Positions 56,533 to 64,000 of a stretch of DNA of 64,000 bases are shown here, in pieces; positions within the stretch are counted from its first letter, which is position 1; the number at the start of each line of letters is the position of its first letter. The position numbers were made by a program, and so were the translations under genes. The stretch spans positions 1 through 64,000 of the forward strand of contig CAVSLS010000026.1 in NCBI GenBank assembly GCA_963728845.1, read 5' to 3'. The notes under the pieces were generated by a model, which ran no database searches, was not told where the DNA came from, and was given only the letters and a program-made list of their open reading frames with translations. The stretch comes from Bog-473 sp963728845. Lineage in GTDB: Bacteria > Actinomycetota > Acidimicrobiia > Acidimicrobiales > RAAP-2.

Positions 56533-56946
56533 TCATCGGGTAACCCTCCGGCGGCGCACATACGTGACGATCAGGAAGACGATGGCGCAGGCCGCCATGA
56601 CCGCGACCACCAGCGCGATGATGTCCGAAGCGGCGGTCCGCAAGCCGTCGCCACGGGGCGAGAAGCCGTGCCTCGCGTGGGTATGCGTCAGGAGGCCCGC
56701 GGCACGGGTGGCTGCACCCGCCACCGTCGCCCCGGCCGCGGCGAACCATCCGGCCGCACCGGCGACGCCCAGGGTGAACGCCACAGCCGACATTGCGGCG
56801 AATCCCCACCTCGTGTTGCGCGAACTCGCGACACCATGCCACGCCGCTTTCCAAACCGTCCGTTGCGCCGCTGCGAGCCACGAGAGGGCACGGGATGCGC
56901 CCAGAGTCATGCTTGGTAGAGGCGGTCCGGTACCCTGGTGATTCAT
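56533..56946 (-). CDS. Small membrane protein of unknown function
   Basis: 137 residues with hydrophobic helices at about 48-75 (GFAAMSAVAFTLGVAGAAGW) and about 106-128 (DIIALVVAVMAACAIVFLIV), and a basic C-terminus RRRRVTR. No family recognised. It is divergent from thrS and ends about 30 bases before the phosphatase start, so the two may be co-transcribed. Confidence 0.55.
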   Translation of the reverse strand: MNHQGTGPPLPSMTLGASRALSWLAAAQRTVWKAAWHGVASSRNTRWGFAAMSAVAFTLGVAGAAGWFAAAGATVAGAATRAAGLLTHTHARHGFSPRGDGLRTAASDIIALVVAVMAACAIVFLIVTYVRRRRVTR

Positions 56947-56993
56947 TGTCCGGACCAGGAGCGATCCGCAGGCTGAGCAGGAAAGGGTGCACG

Positions 56994-58979
56994 ATGCCAG
57001 GCGTCATCTCGGTTGGTCTTCCCGACGGCTCGACACGGGAGCTGGCTGAGGGCACGACGGCCGACGAGCTCGCCCGCTTCATCGGGAGCCGCCTGGCCAA
57101 GGCCGCGGTCGTCGCCAACGTCGACGGACGGGAGGTCGACCTGGCATCACCGCTGCCCGACGGGGCGCAGGTCTCCATCGTGACCGCGGACACCGAAGCC
57201 GGCCGCGAGGTGCTCAGGCACTCGACGGCCCACGTCATGGCCCAGGCCGTCCGCCGACTGTGGCCGGGGTCGAAGTACGCCATCGGACCGGTGATCGAGA
57301 ACGGCTTCTACTACGACTTCGAGCTGCCCGGCGGGGCTCACTTCAGCGACGACGACCTGGAGCGGATCGACGCCGAGATGCGGGCGATCATCAAGGAGGA
57401 CCAGCCCTTCGTCCGCCACGAGCACAGCCTCGAAGAAGGTCTGGAGATCTTCGCGGACCAGCCCTTCAAGCAGGAGATCATCGAAGCCGTCGAGACCGGT
57501 GCCGACGAGGTCGACGCCGCCGGCTCGGTGGTGAGCACCTACCGGAACTCCGACGCCTTCATCGACCTGTGCCGGGGCCCCCATGTGCCCTCGACGGGCC
57601 GGCTCGGCCACTTCAAGCTGATGCGGGTGGCGGGCGCCTACTGGCGCGGCGACGAGAAGCGCGAGCAGTTGCAGCGGATCTACGGGACGGCCTGGGAGTC
57701 CGAGAAGGCCCTCGCCGACCACTTGCACCAGCTCGAGGAGGCGGAACGGCGGGACCATCGCAAACTCGGGGCCGAGCTCGACCTCTACAGCTTCCCCGAG
57801 GAGATCGGTTCGGGCCTCGCCGTGTTCCACCCCAAGGGGGGCACCATCAGGCGCCTGATGGAGGACTACTCGCGGCAACGCCATGTCGAGTCGGGCTACG
57901 ACTTCGTCAACTCGCCCCACATCACCAAGAGCGCGCTGTTCGAGGAATCGGGCCACCTGGACTGGTTCGCGGACGGGATGTTCCCGCCCATGGAGCTCGA
58001 CGGGGGCACCCAGTACTACCTCAAGCCGATGAACTGCCCGTTCCACATCCTCGTGTACCGGAGCCACCAGCGTTCCTACCGCGAGCTGCCGATGCGGCTC
58101 TTCGAGTTCGGCTCGGTGTACCGCTACGAGAAGTCGGGTGTGCTGCAGGGCCTGACCCGGGTCCGGGGCATGACCCAGGACGACGCGCACATCTTCTGCA
58201 CGCCTGAGCAGATGGACGGCGAGCTCGTGCGCACGCTGCACTTCGTCCTCGACCTCCTGCGCGACTTCGGGCTCAACGAGTTCTACCTGGAGCTGTCGAC
58301 CAAGCCCCCGGGCAAGGGTGTCGGGTCCGACGAGGACTGGGAGGTGGCCACCGAGGCGCTCCGCCGGACGGCGCTCGAGATGGGCCTCGATCTCGTCATG
58401 GACGAGGGAGGCGGCGCCTTCTACGGGCCCAAGATCTCCGTGCAGGCGCGCGACGCCATCGGCCGGACCTGGCAGATGTCGACGGTGCAGCTCGACTTCC
58501 AGCTGCCGCAGCGTTTCGGGCTCGAGTACGTCGGGGCGGACAACGCGCGTCACCGGCCGATCATGATCCACCGTGCGCTGTTCGGCTCGGTGGAGCGCTT
58601 CATGGCCGTGCTCATCGAGCACTACGCCGGCGCCCTGCCGACCTGGTTGTGCCCCGAGCAGGTGCGGGTCATCCCGGTGACCGACGCGCACGTCGCCGCG
58701 GCACGGTCCGTCGTGGACGCCTGCGAGCAGGCCGGACTGCGGGCGACCGTCGACGCCAGCGGCGAGAAGATGGGCGCGCTGATCCGGCGGGCCAGGCTGG
58801 CCAAGGTCCCCTACGTCCTCGTCGTGGGCGACGAGGACGTCGCCGCGGGGACGGTGGGCGTGAACCGTCGCGGCTGGGAGACCAAGCCCGAGAAGGGCGT
58901 GCCCGTCGCCGACCTGGTGACCGAGATCACCGCCGAGGTCGAGCGCAAGGGGCTTCCCGAGGACCGGGCGCCCGCATGA
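56994..58979 (+). CDS. thrS: Threonyl-tRNA synthetase
   Basis: 661 residues from ATG 56994, the usual length. An N-terminal TGS domain (about 1-62), an editing-type domain (RHSTAHVMAQAVRRLWPG with its His pairs), and the class II core with zinc Cys in LKPMNCPFHILVYRSH. Motif 2 reads FEFGSVYRYEKSGVLQ. The anticodon-binding domain ends TVGVNRRGWETKPEKGVPVA. Charges tRNA-Thr. The next gene begins seven bases after its stop. Confidence 0.97.
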   Translation: MPGVISVGLPDGSTRELAEGTTADELARFIGSRLAKAAVVANVDGREVDLASPLPDGAQVSIVTADTEAGREVLRHSTAHVMAQAVRRLWPGSKYAIGPVIENGFYYDFELPGGAHFSDDDLERIDAEMRAIIKEDQPFVRHEHSLEEGLEIFADQPFKQEIIEAVETGADEVDAAGSVVSTYRNSDAFIDLCRGPHVPSTGRLGHFKLMRVAGAYWRGDEKREQLQRIYGTAWESEKALADHLHQLEEAERRDHRKLGAELDLYSFPEEIGSGLAVFHPKGGTIRRLMEDYSRQRHVESGYDFVNSPHITKSALFEESGHLDWFADGMFPPMELDGGTQYYLKPMNCPFHILVYRSHQRSYRELPMRLFEFGSVYRYEKSGVLQGLTRVRGMTQDDAHIFCTPEQMDGELVRTLHFVLDLLRDFGLNEFYLELSTKPPGKGVGSDEDWEVATEALRRTALEMGLDLVMDEGGGAFYGPKISVQARDAIGRTWQMSTVQLDFQLPQRFGLEYVGADNARHRPIMIHRALFGSVERFMAVLIEHYAGALPTWLCPEQVRVIPVTDAHVAAARSVVDACEQAGLRATVDASGEKMGALIRRARLAKVPYVLVVGDEDVAAGTVGVNRRGWETKPEKGVPVADLVTEITAEVERKGLPEDRAPA

Positions 58980-58986
58980 CGGCACC

Positions 58987-59508
58987 GTGAGCCTGGAGCA
59001 CCTGTGGGCCGGGTGGCGCCGTGAGTACATCGTGGCGGCGACGGAGCGCGAACGGGCGGGCGTGCGGGCCGACGACCCCGCCGGCTGCGTGTTCTGCCGT
59101 CTGGCCGCGAGCGGCGAGCCCTCCGAGGACAACCTGGTCGTCTGGCGCGGCGAGCAGGTCTTCGTCGTGATGAACGCCTACCCCTACGCCAGCGGGCACG
59201 TCCTGGTGATGCCCCTGCGCCACGTCGGCTCGCTGGCCGCGCTCTCCGAGGGTGAGTCCGCCGAGCTGTGGGCGGCAACGCAACAGGCGGTGGCCACGAT
59301 CGAGGCGGCCTACGATCCCGACGGCCTGAACGTGGGCGGCAACCTCGGCCGGGCCGCCGGCGCCGGGTTGCCCGGACACGTCCACCTGCACGTCGTGCCG
59401 CGCTGGTCCGGTGACACCAATTTCATGACGTCCGTTGCCGAGACGCGCGTCCTGCCCGAGACGCTGGCGCTCTCCTGGAAGAAGCTCACCGACGCCTGGA
59501 CCCGATAG
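58987..59508 (+). CDS. HIT family hydrolase/phosphorylase
   Basis: 173 residues from GTG 58987. Has the zinc-site CVFC, the nucleotide-binding NAYPYASGHVLVMPLRHVGS and the histidine triad HVHLHVVPRW. This CxxC-containing type acts on dinucleoside polyphosphates such as Ap4A. Close linkage to thrS suggests a link to aminoacyl-adenylate by-products, but this is inference. Confidence 0.9.
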   Translation: MSLEHLWAGWRREYIVAATERERAGVRADDPAGCVFCRLAASGEPSEDNLVVWRGEQVFVVMNAYPYASGHVLVMPLRHVGSLAALSEGESAELWAATQQAVATIEAAYDPDGLNVGGNLGRAAGAGLPGHVHLHVVPRWSGDTNFMTSVAETRVLPETLALSWKKLTDAWTR

Positions 59509-59519
59509 GACGTCGCCCG

Positions 59520-60707
59520 ATGGGCCGGGGGGTGCCGCCGGCGCCCTCGGGACGCGCCCCGGATCCGCCGCGGCGTCGGGCCCTCCGCCCCACGAGCCCG
59601 AACGCGGCGGTGGCCGGCGGAGCGTAGGCCCGGCGCTGCGGAAGGCCTGGCCGGCGATCCGGGTCATCGTGGGCTTCGGCCTCGTGGCCGTCGCCGTGTG
59701 GGTGCTCTCCGCCAAGGGCCCCGAGCTCTCGGGATTGGGCACCATCTTCAAGACGTTCGACTGGTGGTGGGTCGTGCCGGCGGTGATCGCCGAGATCGGC
59801 TCCTACGTGTGCTTCACGTTGATGCAGTACGACCTGCTCATGGCCGGGCACCTGCAGCCCCCGCTGTCGCCGCTGTTCAAGCTGTCCTTCGCATCGCAGG
59901 CGATCACGAACTCGCTCCCCATCGGCAACGCCGTCGCCTCGGTGTACGGCTTCCGTTGGTTCCGCCGTTTCGGCGCCGACAACACCCTCGCCGTCTGGGC
60001 CATGGCCGGGACGCTGGTGGCGGCCTCGGTGAGCCTGTCGCTGGTCGCCATCGTGGGCCTCGGCGTCGCAGCCGACGAGGGCGCCTCGCTCGACCTGGTG
60101 CCGGTGCTGATCGGAACCTTCGTGATCATGCTCGGCATCGGGTCCCTCTTCGTCTACGAGCGCCCGCTGCACGCGGCGGTGACGGGTGTCCTGCGTCTCT
60201 CGGTCGCGCTCGACGCACCGGCCGCGCGGCGACTCGGCGGACCAGATCGCGCGGATCATGGCCTGGATGACCGCGGTGCGGCTGAACTGGACCCAGATCG
60301 GCCGCATCGTGGCCTGGGGCACCGCGAACTGGCTGCTCGACTGCGCCTGCTTCGCCATGATGTTCCGGGCCATCGACGCGCCGATCCCCTGGAAGGGGCT
60401 GCTCCTCGCCTATGGCGCCGGCCAACTGGCCGCCACGCTGCCCATCACGCCGGGTGGCCTCGGCGTGGTCGAGGGAAGCATCACGGTCGCCCTGGTGGCC
60501 TTCGGGGGAGCGGAGACCAGCACGGCGTACGCGGTGCTGCTGTACCGCATCATCAGCTTCTGGATGATCCTCGTGATCGGCTGGCTCCTGATCGGGCAGC
60601 TCGCCCTGCAGGTGCGCCGGGGGCGCTGGTCCCGCCAGGCCATGGCGAGCGAAGTCGAGGCGGGTCCCGACGCCTACACGGCGCCGCCGGCGGTGGCGCC
60701 CGAGTGA
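59520..60707 (+). CDS. Flippase-like membrane protein (LPG synthase transmembrane/UPF0104 type), frameshifted
   Basis: About eight helices, including GFGLVAVAVWVLSAKG, VVPAVIAEIGSYVCFTLMQY, SLPIGNAVASVYGFRWFRRF and LPITPGGLGVVEGSITVAL; the last is the conserved PGGxGxxE motif of this family. ATG 59520 joins the frame if one base is added to the G run at 59527-59532, and a second shift lies near 60225. The family is known for lipid or polyprenyl-phosphate translocation. Its stop overlaps the next start as GTGA. Confidence 0.75.
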
Positions 60708-61135
60708 GGCGCGGCCGAGCGCACCGGCTGGGCGCGAGCGCGACGGTCATGGTCGTGGTGGCCTCGCTCCTGAGCGCGTGCTCGGCGGCCCGCAACGGCC
60801 TCGGGACATCCGACGAGTCGTGCTACCTCGCGCTGCCCACGGCCGCCAAGTCGGTGGGCAGCCACGCACATCTGGCCGGCGTGCGGAAGTTCACCCTCGG
60901 CGGCCTCCACAGCGTTGCCCCCCGTCTCTACGGGCACCTCACCAATGACGTGCCCAGGGGCCAGAGCGTGTGCCTGGCGGCCTACACCGGCCACTTCGAC
61001 GCGTCGAGCGTGTCCAAGCCGTTCGGGCGCCAGGTGGGCACGGTCGCGGTCGCCGTGGTGACGACGCCGGCCAACCACCTCCTCGGGACCTTGATCCTGA
61101 CCAAGATCCCGGTGCGTTTCGAGCACATGTTCTGA
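60704..61135 (+). CDS. Lipoprotein of unknown function
   Basis: 143 residues from GTG 60704. Signal peptide ASATVMVVVASLLSACSA carries a lipobox (LSAC), so the mature protein would be anchored at Cys outside. The rest (YLALPTAAKSVGSHAHLAGV onward) has no family I recognise. Coupled to the flippase-like gene. Confidence 0.75.
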   Translation: MRRGRAHRLGASATVMVVVASLLSACSAARNGLGTSDESCYLALPTAAKSVGSHAHLAGVRKFTLGGLHSVAPRLYGHLTNDVPRGQSVCLAAYTGHFDASSVSKPFGRQVGTVAVAVVTTPANHLLGTLILTKIPVRFEHMF

Positions 61136-61150
61136 CGGTCTGCGGCGCGG

Positions 61151-63244
61151 TCAGTGCTCGAGGCGGGGAATCGACGCCATCAGGTGATCGGGGACGGCGT
61201 CGTAATGGTCGTAGCTCGCAGTGAACGATCCTCGCCCGCCGGTCAGCGCGCGCAGGTCGACCGCGTAGCGGGTCAGTTCGGCGGTGGGCGCCGTCGCCGT
61301 GACGGTCTGGTACCCCTCGTTCTCCGATGGGTCGGTCCCGATGATGCGGGCCCGGCGCGAGTGGAGGTCGCCCAGCACGTCACCCTGGCACTCGGCCGGG
61401 ATGGTGACCTCCAGGCGCGAGATCGGCTCCAGCACGACCGGACCCGCCTCGGCCATGGCCGCCTTGACGGCCAGGGCGGCGGCCATCTTGAAGCTGACCT
61501 CGTTGGAGTCGACCGAGTGCGCCTTGCCGTCGTCGACGGTGACCACGATGTCGACCACCGGGTAGCCGTACGTGCCACCGCCGGCGAAGGTCTCGATCAC
61601 CCCCTTCTCCACGGCGGGGATGTACTGGCGGGGGATCGCGCCTCCGACCACCTCGTCCTTGAACACGAAGCCCTCGCCCCGGGGCAGCGGCTCGAGGCGG
61701 AGATGGCACACGCCGAACTGGCCGTGGCCACCGGACTGCTTCTTGTGCTTGCCCTCGGCCTGCGCCGGCGCGGTGATCGTCTCACGGTAGGCGATGCGCA
61801 GCTCCTCGCGCTCGACGTGGACGTTGCACTTGCGTTCCAGTCGTTCGAGCGTGACCGACAGGTGCACCTCGCCGTTGACACCGAGGATGGTCTGGTGTGT
61901 CTCGTCGTCGCGAGTGACCCTCAGCGAGGGATCTTCGTCGCAGAGGCGCTGGAGCGCCGACATCAATTTGTCGTCGTCAGCCCGCGTGGCCGGCTTGACG
62001 GCCACGCGCAGCGGCGGGGGCGGGAGCGCGGGCGGCGCCACCACCACGGGCTGGCCCTTGGGGGCGAGGGTGTCCCCCGTGCGCGTCCCGTTGAGGCGGG
62101 GCACCGCCACGAAGTCGCCCGCCGCGATGCTCGTGGCCGGCGCCGTCGTATGCCCGGCGATGCTCTGGAGCGCGTGGAGGCGCTCCTCGTCTCTCGTGCG
62201 CGAGTTGACCAGGACGGCGTCGGGCTGGAGCGTGCCCGAGAGGACCTTGCACAGCGACATCTTCCCGGTGTGGCTGTCGTTGAAGGTCTTCGTCACGGTG
62301 AGCAGGGTCGGGCCGGTCGGGTCGCAGGGGATCTCCGTCGTCTCGGTCCCCGCCGTGGCCACGGTCGGCGGCCGGGAGGCGGGGGAGGGGCACAGCTCCT
62401 CGATCAGCCGGGCCAGCCGGTCCACACCGACCCCGCTGGTGGCGGAGCAGCAGAGAACGGGGAACACGTTGGCCGAGGCGACACCGCCGGCCAGGCTCTT
62501 CTCGAGCTCGGCGTAGTCGAGGGTCTCACCCTCGAGGTAGCGCTCCATGAGGTCGTCGTCGCCGACGACGATGCCCTCGACCAGCTGCTCGTGCACGGTG
62601 TGCTCCTGATCGACCAGGTCGTCGGGGATGGGCCCCTCGTGGCCCGAGGCCGGGACGGTGCCGTCGACGGCCGAGCCGCCGCCCAGGGTGTCGTAGTGGG
62701 TGGCGGTGTCGTCGAGCAGGTCGATGACGCCATGGAAGTCGGCCTCGTGCCCGATGGGCAGCTCCACCGGCGCGACGCCCGCGCCGAAGGATGCACGGAT
62801 CTCGGCCAGCGCGCGGTCGAAGTCGGCCCGTTCGCGATCGAGTTTGTTGATGACCACGACCCGCGGGACCCCGAGGCGGGCGGCGGCGCGCCAGGCGTCC
62901 TCGGTCTGGGCCTGCACGCCGTCGGTGGCGCTGACGACGACGACGGCCAGGTCCACGTTGGCCAGGGCGGTGACCATCTCGCCGGCGAAGTCGGCGTACC
63001 CCGGGGTGTCGAGAAGGTTCACCTTGACCCCGTTGACCGTGAACGGGGCCAGGCTCGTCGAGATGGAGAGCTGGCGGGACACCTCCTCGGGCTCGAAGTC
63101 CATGACCGTGGTGCCCTTCTCGACCGAGCCACGACGGGCGACGGACCCGGTGGCGGCCAGCAGGGCCTCGGCCAAGGTGGTCTTGCCGGCGCCGTGGTGC
63201 CCGACGAGGGCGACATTGCGGATAGCGGTCGGGTCGTGTGGCAC
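61151..63244 (-). CDS. Elongation factor G-like GTPase (EF-G2)
   Basis: 697 residues. G1 GHHGAGKTT, G3 DTPGYADFAGE and G4 VINKLD are clear; the G2 region is atypical, as in the FusA2/EF-G-like group. Domain IV has SGGHGQFGVCHLRLEPL, and YDAVPDHLMASIP ends the protein. EF-G2 proteins bind ribosomes but often lack full translocase activity. Convergent with the lipoprotein gene, 15 bases apart. Confidence 0.88.
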   Translation of the reverse strand: MPHDPTAIRNVALVGHHGAGKTTLAEALLAATGSVARRGSVEKGTTVMDFEPEEVSRQLSISTSLAPFTVNGVKVNLLDTPGYADFAGEMVTALANVDLAVVVVSATDGVQAQTEDAWRAAARLGVPRVVVINKLDRERADFDRALAEIRASFGAGVAPVELPIGHEADFHGVIDLLDDTATHYDTLGGGSAVDGTVPASGHEGPIPDDLVDQEHTVHEQLVEGIVVGDDDLMERYLEGETLDYAELEKSLAGGVASANVFPVLCCSATSGVGVDRLARLIEELCPSPASRPPTVATAGTETTEIPCDPTGPTLLTVTKTFNDSHTGKMSLCKVLSGTLQPDAVLVNSRTRDEERLHALQSIAGHTTAPATSIAAGDFVAVPRLNGTRTGDTLAPKGQPVVVAPPALPPPPLRVAVKPATRADDDKLMSALQRLCDEDPSLRVTRDDETHQTILGVNGEVHLSVTLERLERKCNVHVEREELRIAYRETITAPAQAEGKHKKQSGGHGQFGVCHLRLEPLPRGEGFVFKDEVVGGAIPRQYIPAVEKGVIETFAGGGTYGYPVVDIVVTVDDGKAHSVDSNEVSFKMAAALAVKAAMAEAGPVVLEPISRLEVTIPAECQGDVLGDLHSRRARIIGTDPSENEGYQTVTATAPTAELTRYAVDLRALTGGRGSFTASYDHYDAVPDHLMASIPRLEH

Positions 63245-63340
63245 CTGCTCCTCCGTCCTCCGGTCCGTGCAGACCAGCTGAACCGGGTCGTCGGATCCGA
63301 GTGTACGACCGCCGCGCCGGCGTTGCTCGGGCGTGCCTGC

Positions 63341-64000
63341 TCAGGGGCCCCGACGAAGTCGATCGGCCTGTTCGGAGGCCGCGAGCGCCCCGTCGTAGCG
63401 GTGGCGCACGGAGAAGCGGATGTAGAGACCGAGGGTGTCGACGAGGAGGAGCCAGACGGCCTTGAGCGAGATCGTGCTCCCGAACCGCTCCTGGATGGCG
63501 ACCGGGGCCTCGACGATGTGGGTGTAGCCGAGGCGGCGGGCCAGCACGAGGAGCTCCAGGTCGAGGGCGAAGCGGCTCTCGCGGAGCAGGGGGAGGACGT
63601 CGGCGATGACCCTGCGGCTCACCAGCTTGATCCCGACCTGGGTGTCCTTGACGTTCAGGCGGAACAACAGGTGGATGAGGCGTTGAAAGGTCCACGAGTA
63701 CAGCCGCCGCAGCGGCGGGTAGTGCACGGAGGAGTCCGGGTGCCGCTTCGAGCCGATGATGATGTCGGGCTCCTCCGACTGCATGACGGAGACGAAGGGG
63801 GCCAGGAACTCGGGGGAGATGTCGCCGTCGGCATCGATGAAGCCGAGGTACCGGCCCCGCCCCATCCCGAGGCCCACCCGGAGCGCGTGGCCCTTGCCCA
63901 CGTTGGTGTCGAACGAGATGCGCCGGACGACGCTCTCGGGGAAGCCGTCCAGCGTGAAGGGGCTGCCGTCGGTCGAGCCGTCCGACACCGTGATGATCTC
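63341..64000 (-). CDS. Family 2 glycosyltransferase, DPM1-like, N-terminus cut by window end
   Basis: The frame is open to the right edge and begins EIITVSDGSTDGSPFTLDG, so the first strand of the GT-A fold lies outside. GFIDADGDISPEFLAPFVSV has the metal-binding DxD and DIIIGSKRHPDSSVHYPPLR is typical of polyprenyl-phosphate sugar synthases (dolichol-phosphate-mannose or undecaprenyl-phosphate-glucose type). The C-terminus is basic with a weak hydrophobic end. Probably makes a polyprenyl-phosphate sugar. Confidence 0.85.
   Translation of the reverse strand, partial: EIITVSDGSTDGSPFTLDGFPESVVRRISFDTNVGKGHALRVGLGMGRGRYLGFIDADGDISPEFLAPFVSVMQSEEPDIIIGSKRHPDSSVHYPPLRRLYSWTFQRLIHLLFRLNVKDTQVGIKLVSRRVIADVLPLLRESRFALDLELLVLARRLGYTHIVEAPVAIQERFGSTISLKAVWLLLVDTLGLYIRFSVRHRYDGALAASEQADRLRRGP

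Noticed and set aside
57147..59132. 661-codon minus-strand open frame opposite thrS
   Set aside because: No family features; it mirrors the codon bias of thrS.
62526..63695. 389-codon minus-strand frame upstream of and over EF-G2
   Set aside because: Arg/Pro/Gly-rich alternative frame of EF-G2 and the terminal glycosyltransferase.
1..64000. CRISPR arrays, rRNA and tRNA genes
   Set aside because: No regularly spaced repeats with unique spacers and no cloverleaf or rRNA-like stretch was found by eye.

Overview
The window is high-GC actinobacterial DNA. Mycothiol synthesis (mshC), an F420:NADP oxidoreductase, an InhA-like enoyl-ACP reductase, a DUF2510 protein and a surface protein with a LAYSG-type sorting signal together suggest a mycothiol- and F420-using lineage, most likely Acidimicrobiia. 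That placement is inference from gene content; no rRNA or tRNA gene was found.

Layout. 1-9.0 kb: the end of a surface protein, an MFS exporter, a GH3 glycosidase, a biotinyl/carboxyltransferase fusion, a nitroreductase, a DUF2510 pilin-like protein and a nitronate monooxygenase-like protein. The last is divergent from an enoyl-CoA hydratase across a palindrome that resembles a KstR operator. 10.1-12.2 kb: a solitary OLD-family nuclease (broken frame). 12.2-18.6 kb: an ABC exporter, the initiating sugar transferase of a polysaccharide locus, fabI, and the npdG-mshC pair. 18.6-55.8 kb: a long exopolysaccharide/cell-surface glycan island. It holds a Wzc-type copolymerase/kinase, a Wzy-like polymerase, at least nine glycosyltransferases (one a double-domain fusion), methyltransferases, a coupled GMC oxidoreductase and aldo/keto reductase, asparagine synthase, an AT-rich ABC exporter, FkbM and DUF4012 proteins, and a large secreted repeat protein. 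The island is punctuated by an IS256 element, an IS3 element inserted in an IS481 fragment, and scrambled ISL3 and IS3 remnants. 55.9-64 kb: a low-molecular-weight tyrosine phosphatase (possible partner of the Wzc kinase), a small membrane protein, then thrS, a HIT protein, a flippase-like protein and a lipoprotein in a row, EF-G2, and a glycosyltransferase cut by the window end.

A reader must know that many genes, including housekeeping ones (fabI, mshC, carboxyltransferase, GMC oxidoreductase), are interrupted by single-base frameshifts, several of them in G/C or A/T runs. This looks more like indel error in the assembly than real gene decay, although the IS remnants and the methyltransferase fragment are genuinely decayed. 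Spans given for broken genes cover all the frames that together make the protein.

How it fits together (inference): the sugar transferase starts a lipid-linked glycan, the glycosyltransferases and modifying enzymes extend and decorate it, an ABC or Wzy/Wzc route polymerises and exports it, and the phosphatase resets the kinase.
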